Below, piece by piece: positions 60,551 to 64,000 of a stretch of DNA of 64,000 bases; position 1 is the stretch's first letter; every line of letters begins with the position of its first letter. The stretch spans positions 1-64,000 of the forward strand of contig JACATO010001662.1 of the NCBI GenBank assembly GCA_018389105.1. The letters run 5' to 3'. A model generated the notes under the pieces. The model was not told the DNA's origin. It did no database searches and saw nothing but the letters and a program-made list of their open reading frames with translations. The DNA comes from Nautilus pompilius (lineage: Eukaryota; Mollusca; Cephalopoda; Nautilida; Nautilidae). Both the position numbers and the translations under genes were made by a program.

Positions 60551-60790
60551 ATATTTTAAAACGTATATAAGCTCTCCTGTCAAGAAAACCGCATACAATA
60601 TGTTGCGCTTCATAGTTGTGCAAGATGGCGCCGCAGGAATTCAAGCAACGACACGATTTTATTCTCACTTTATTAAACCTAAAATTTCAAGTTGCCGGTG
60701 TTCGAAGTTTCGATATGAGAATAGTTAATAAGCTATTTGTTATATGCATTTGATATTTTGTAATTAGCTATATGAACATTAAAACGGAAT
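60551..60790 (+). repeat. Dispersed repeat family 'CATAGTTGTGCA', copy 6, with AT-rich tail
   Basis: ATATTTTAAAACGTAT, CTCTCCTGTCAAGAAAACC, GCATACAAT and GCTTCATAGTTGTGCA (60607-60622). It is followed at once by AGATGGCGCCG, so that AAGATGGCGCC (60622-60632) is a YY1-type site created inside the repeat. The tail TATATGCATTTG..TTTGTAATTAGC (60739-60770) matches copy 4. Confidence 0.65.
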
Positions 60791-61169
60791 CATAAATCCT
60801 AGCAATATATGCTAAAACTGTTGACTGAAGTGACCTTTTATGGTGAAGATAAAGTTTCATAGAATTTAATGAACTAAAGGTATGCAAATTTTATAAATAC
60901 AGCCAAGGTTTTTATTTTACTGACTAATTTTTAAAAGCAGACAACTTTATTATAGTATTTCTGATTTTCGAATAATGCCCAAGACTGATGTGGCTTTGAT
61001 TCCTGAAGACTCCGAAAATAGAGCAGAGGAATGACCCCGACTGTTTGTAAAATCGTGTTTTGGCTCACGTGTTGGAAATCTGGTTATCATGGTAAAGGAA
61101 AAGACCAATACAAGTAGATGTCCTCACATAATGAAGTAAAAATGAATCGTAAAATGAAAGTAGAGCGGA
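60791..61169. other. AT-rich non-coding, nothing recognised
   Basis: Low-GC spacer between repeat copy 6 and the next complex island. Confidence 0.4.
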
Positions 61170-61720
61170 TGAAAACAGAAAGCTGCTGGCAGCCCAGCGG
61201 TGATTATTATTCACGTGGTGAGCGGGTAAAATTAAAGTCCATTTCATATACGGCAATAAGACGGCCAAGCAATACTCCATGTGGACTTTATCTTTATGGT
61301 CGGACAGCTGCGGCAAGTCCACACCCCCCATCCAGACATGCTAAGGACATCACACGGGAGATTGAGGCAATAAACGATAAGTAGCAGAGGGACATTAACC
61401 AGTGGTCTCGAGCAAGTAATAGATTTCGCTCGTGATCACGTCTCACCCCACGTGTTATGAGCGAGAAAGAGATCCAAGAACGAACGCCACCCCGTGTTCG
61501 TTTTTTTTTTGCATGACGTGGCGACCCCGCATTGGCTGAGTGTGTCTATTAATACCGGGGGCTCGTTAAGGTGAGTGTAAAATCCGAGCACCGGCCACTA
61601 AGTGAAGTCCGAGCGAAGCTAATCGATGAAAAGATAATATGAGGGTGAATTAATGAATGGTCGCAAACGTCTGCAAGTATGAATAACTACCCGGCTCTTA
61701 TAAAAGGATGAGTGAATTAT
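61170..61720. promoter_or_regulatory. Candidate conserved non-coding element, Hox/Cdx-like words
   Basis: Complex island with three CACGTG-type boxes, TTTATGGTC, GGCAATAAACG (Cdx/posterior-Hox type TTTATTG on the other strand), CTATTAATACC, GAATTAATGAATGG and a GAGCAAGTAATAG word. The 88-codon frame across its left part (61118-61384) has no known motif and was not called coding. Enhancer reading is inference. Confidence 0.26.
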
Positions 61721-63194
61721 TGGCTTTAGAAATATGAGAGTATATTCGCTTTATTCCAAAGAAGAGAAAATTCCCAGACTATTCTAATAATGCCATGCGC
61801 CATGTACATGGATCGAATGGCCGCTCGCATTATAGACCATAAGAAATTTCTATGAAGAAGAATTTTTTTTTTTTTTTGGAAAAAAAACATAAATAGGGAA
61901 TGAAAAGCAGAAAGCTGCAACGGTTGTATCATACTGAAAACAAAACTAGTTTGAGGATCGATCGTCATCGCTGGTTCCACTTCCGGTTGCCGTAGACCGG
62001 TAAAATTAATCTCCATTTCTAGAGACTCGCTCAGGAAGCTAGTTATTAATTTCTGCTCTAGCCAGGAAGGACGACTCGGAACATCTAAATATTTGGCATC
62101 GAAAAAACCAAACCCATTCTGACTTAGCTACGTCAGGGTAGAAGTCCGCATAAAAAGCTTTTTAAATATTTTTTATTTCTCTTCTCCTCCCATCTTTCTG
62201 CCCCCCCCCACCTGAGCGGAATTTCAGTGCACAAATAAAACCGTAGCTTTGGAAAATACGCCCGATAAAATATGGAGGTGGAAGATGTGACGTACTTGTG
62301 GGAAATGACGAATCAATATATTGAAGTAAAACAGTGCGACTAATGCAAAATCCTCTGGCAATATCCTGTCATTGGGAAAACCCTAAGAACTTGATGGGTT
62401 TTAAAAGCCGACGCAGATACTGACGAAGCTGACGGTCCACTCAAAATGACACAGGTGATGATCTCAGTTAATGTCATGACTACCGCAAAATAACTTAGAA
62501 TTTGTATAAAATAAAAAATAGCTTATTTATTCACTTATTTATTAAACAATTTGTTCAAAGTTTAAAGCCAATGCGAGTAAGTTGGAGAAGTAAATGTACA
62601 GGTGTGCGCCGTGTTTGGTTGTGGACGCTTTGATTCTACCTTTGTTAAAATAGTTGTTATTTGATTTTTAAAAAAGATACGTAAAAATACAGCAACTTAT
62701 AATAAAAACTGCTGAATAAATCTGCCTGCGATTAAATAATTCATACAGTGAGATATTCCGATGGAAGCTTAAATAATCTGTTTATACGTTTGGAAACTTT
62801 AACGCACGTGTAGGTATTTATTGAGATCACCGTTATCTTAATTATTTCTCTACGCAGTAACCGACTATTTTCAAAATTTTAATTTTCAATATTATTTTTT
62901 AATTTGAAAATTGTAAGGTATTTTTTAAAAAAATTCAAGTTTTAGAGCCGTATCTTTGATTTTTCCATACCGCAAGAGGCCGTCAACACTGTTTATGGAC
63001 ATCAGTAAGAAAACCGCTAAAGAAGCATTTCATCAAGGGGAGATAACTACTGTATTATCCAGCAAGCCTGCCATAATAAACCGAAGAGACATAGTGGTCT
63101 GGCCAAACACCATCAAGGAATTATTGATTGTAATAATAATATACTTCAGAGATACTTTCATGTCTGTTTATATAATTCTCGTGTAAAACGCGGA
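61721..63194. other. AT-rich non-coding, nothing recognised
   Basis: A/T runs, a T-run near 61863-61878 and a C-run near 62202. The 76-codon frame at 62956-63186 has no known motif. Confidence 0.42.
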
Positions 63195-63480
63195 CTGGTG
63201 CTAAATGGCATCAGAGGAAAACCTTTGTTGGGCGAGAGACTGCAGCAGGAGCCTAAGTTCGGTTCGAAATGAGATACCGGGGCCCAGTTTCTTCGGCACC
63301 TGGTGTAGCGCCATCTAAGTAAATTTCAAAATACTTAGGCGCCCTCCACTGGACGTTGGCATTCGCCTTGACTTTCAACCTGGAGAGGGATGGGCTCCGC
63401 CGGGTTGTAAAATGCCCTGGACACCTCTTGAGGTGCCAGAACGACCTGTGGGTTATGGGACAAGTGAAGTGAAGTGAATT
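63195..63480 (+). repeat. SINE candidate with tRNA-like boxes and (GTGAA)n tail
   Basis: An A-box-like TGGCATCAGAGG near 63205 is followed about 50 bases on by a B-box-like GGTTCGAAATG (63260-63270), the two parts of an internal RNA polymerase III promoter. A GC-rich body follows, with AGATGGCGCTA on the minus strand (63306-63316), GGGTTGTAAAATGCCCTGG and GAGGTGCCAGAACGACC, then a short tandem tail GTGAAGTGAAGTGAA (about 63463-63478). tRNA-like head, body and short tandem tail make the usual SINE plan. The family is not recognised and flanking duplications were not found. Confidence 0.45.
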
Positions 63481-64000
63481 ACGAAAGTACTGCTCTTTAA
63501 CAAAAATCCGATAATCCCTCTAAATATTTGGAAAGGATTCCGACTTTTCTAAATGATTGTTGATTTTGTAGGGGAAAAGTATGACCACAAAAGCCCAGAT
63601 CATCAAGGATGAAATTCATCTAGACGTAAAAACTTCTCTGCAGATGTTAGGTAGGGATATCACCATAAAAACATAAGCATATTTTTTTGCACCCATACAA
63701 TAATTAAGGGAAAAGAGAAACATGATCACAGTTCTTGGTTTATTCTTTAATGCGTTTTACAGCCCACCATGCAGTGAAACGTGTAATTTGTCCTCGTTGT
63801 TGTTAACGGTGTCTGGTGAGAATCCAAGACAATGTCAGCAACACGTAGTTTCCTGAGTGAATTCTTTAACAGTACAAATCTCGCTGGCCACAGAAACAGA
63901 ACCAAGGACATTACAACCTCTGGTGGCAAAAATTAAAATAGAAAGAAAAGAAAAAGGGCGGATGTTTGCCGAAAGTCCAATTACTGAGGAAGTTATCTTC
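63481..64000. other. Non-coding to window end
   Basis: Mixed sequence, no recognised gene; the 60-codon minus-strand frame (63929-63747) lacks motifs. Confidence 0.4.

Noticed and set aside
1..64000. Bacterial-type systems (operons, CRISPR arrays, rRNA/tRNA operons, phage)
   Set aside because: No long dense frames, ribosome-binding sites or spacer-repeat arrays; the only tandem array has no unique spacers and is a eukaryotic-type minisatellite.

Overview
This 64-kb window looks like gene-poor non-coding DNA from an invertebrate nuclear genome. Composition is AT-leaning (roughly 40% GC by eye). CpG is not depleted, which argues against a vertebrate. There are no operons, no ribosome-binding sites and no long open frames: the longest stop-free stretch (39026-39574) is a CT-microsatellite artefact. 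Tc1/mariner relics, tRNA-derived SINE-like pieces, a large minisatellite, (TG)n/(GA)n/(CT)n tracts and complex islands rich in TAAT/ATTA words fit a lophotrochozoan, perhaps a mollusc. That placement is inference; nothing here fixes the species.

Layout. 1-1320: CpG-rich block with a YY1-like site. 2.7-3.2 kb: decayed Tc1-type transposase on the minus strand. 3.4-12.3 kb: non-coding, with microsatellites, two copies of a dispersed repeat named here the 'CATAGTTGTGCA' family, and a perfect hairpin at 9481. 12.36-12.55 kb: candidate MITE. 13.46-14.68 kb: a second, nearly full-length but broken Tc1-type transposase on the plus strand. 16.3-17.4 kb: CpG-rich block followed by a homeodomain-site-rich island. 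19.88 kb: a reverse-strand copy of the dispersed repeat. 25.69-28.83 kb: a ~3.1-kb minisatellite of ~49-bp units, each containing nested inverted repeats. 32.5-33.5 kb: a third Tc1-type relic beside a ~340-bp non-autonomous element with TIRs and TA duplications. 35.8 kb: tRNA-like SINE candidate. 38.4 kb: NRF1-type palindrome just upstream of a good splice donor. 39.1 kb: 160-bp CT tract. 45.2 kb: unrecognised 123-codon frame. 46.6, 58.95 and 60.6 kb: three more dispersed-repeat copies. 50.6-50.75 kb: the best coding candidate, a short terminal-exon-like frame with acceptor, stop and AATAAA. 52.0-52.3, 58.4-58.7 and 61.2-61.7 kb: islands that look like conserved non-coding elements. 63.2-63.48 kb: SINE candidate with a (GTGAA)n tail.

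No intact protein-coding gene can be supported. The window reads best as an intergenic or intronic regulatory region, possibly beside a developmental gene, with decayed DNA transposons and short repeats between islands of complex sequence. The most original observations are the hairpin-forming minisatellite with linked arm variants, the six-copy dispersed repeat, and the candidate terminal exon at 50.6 kb.
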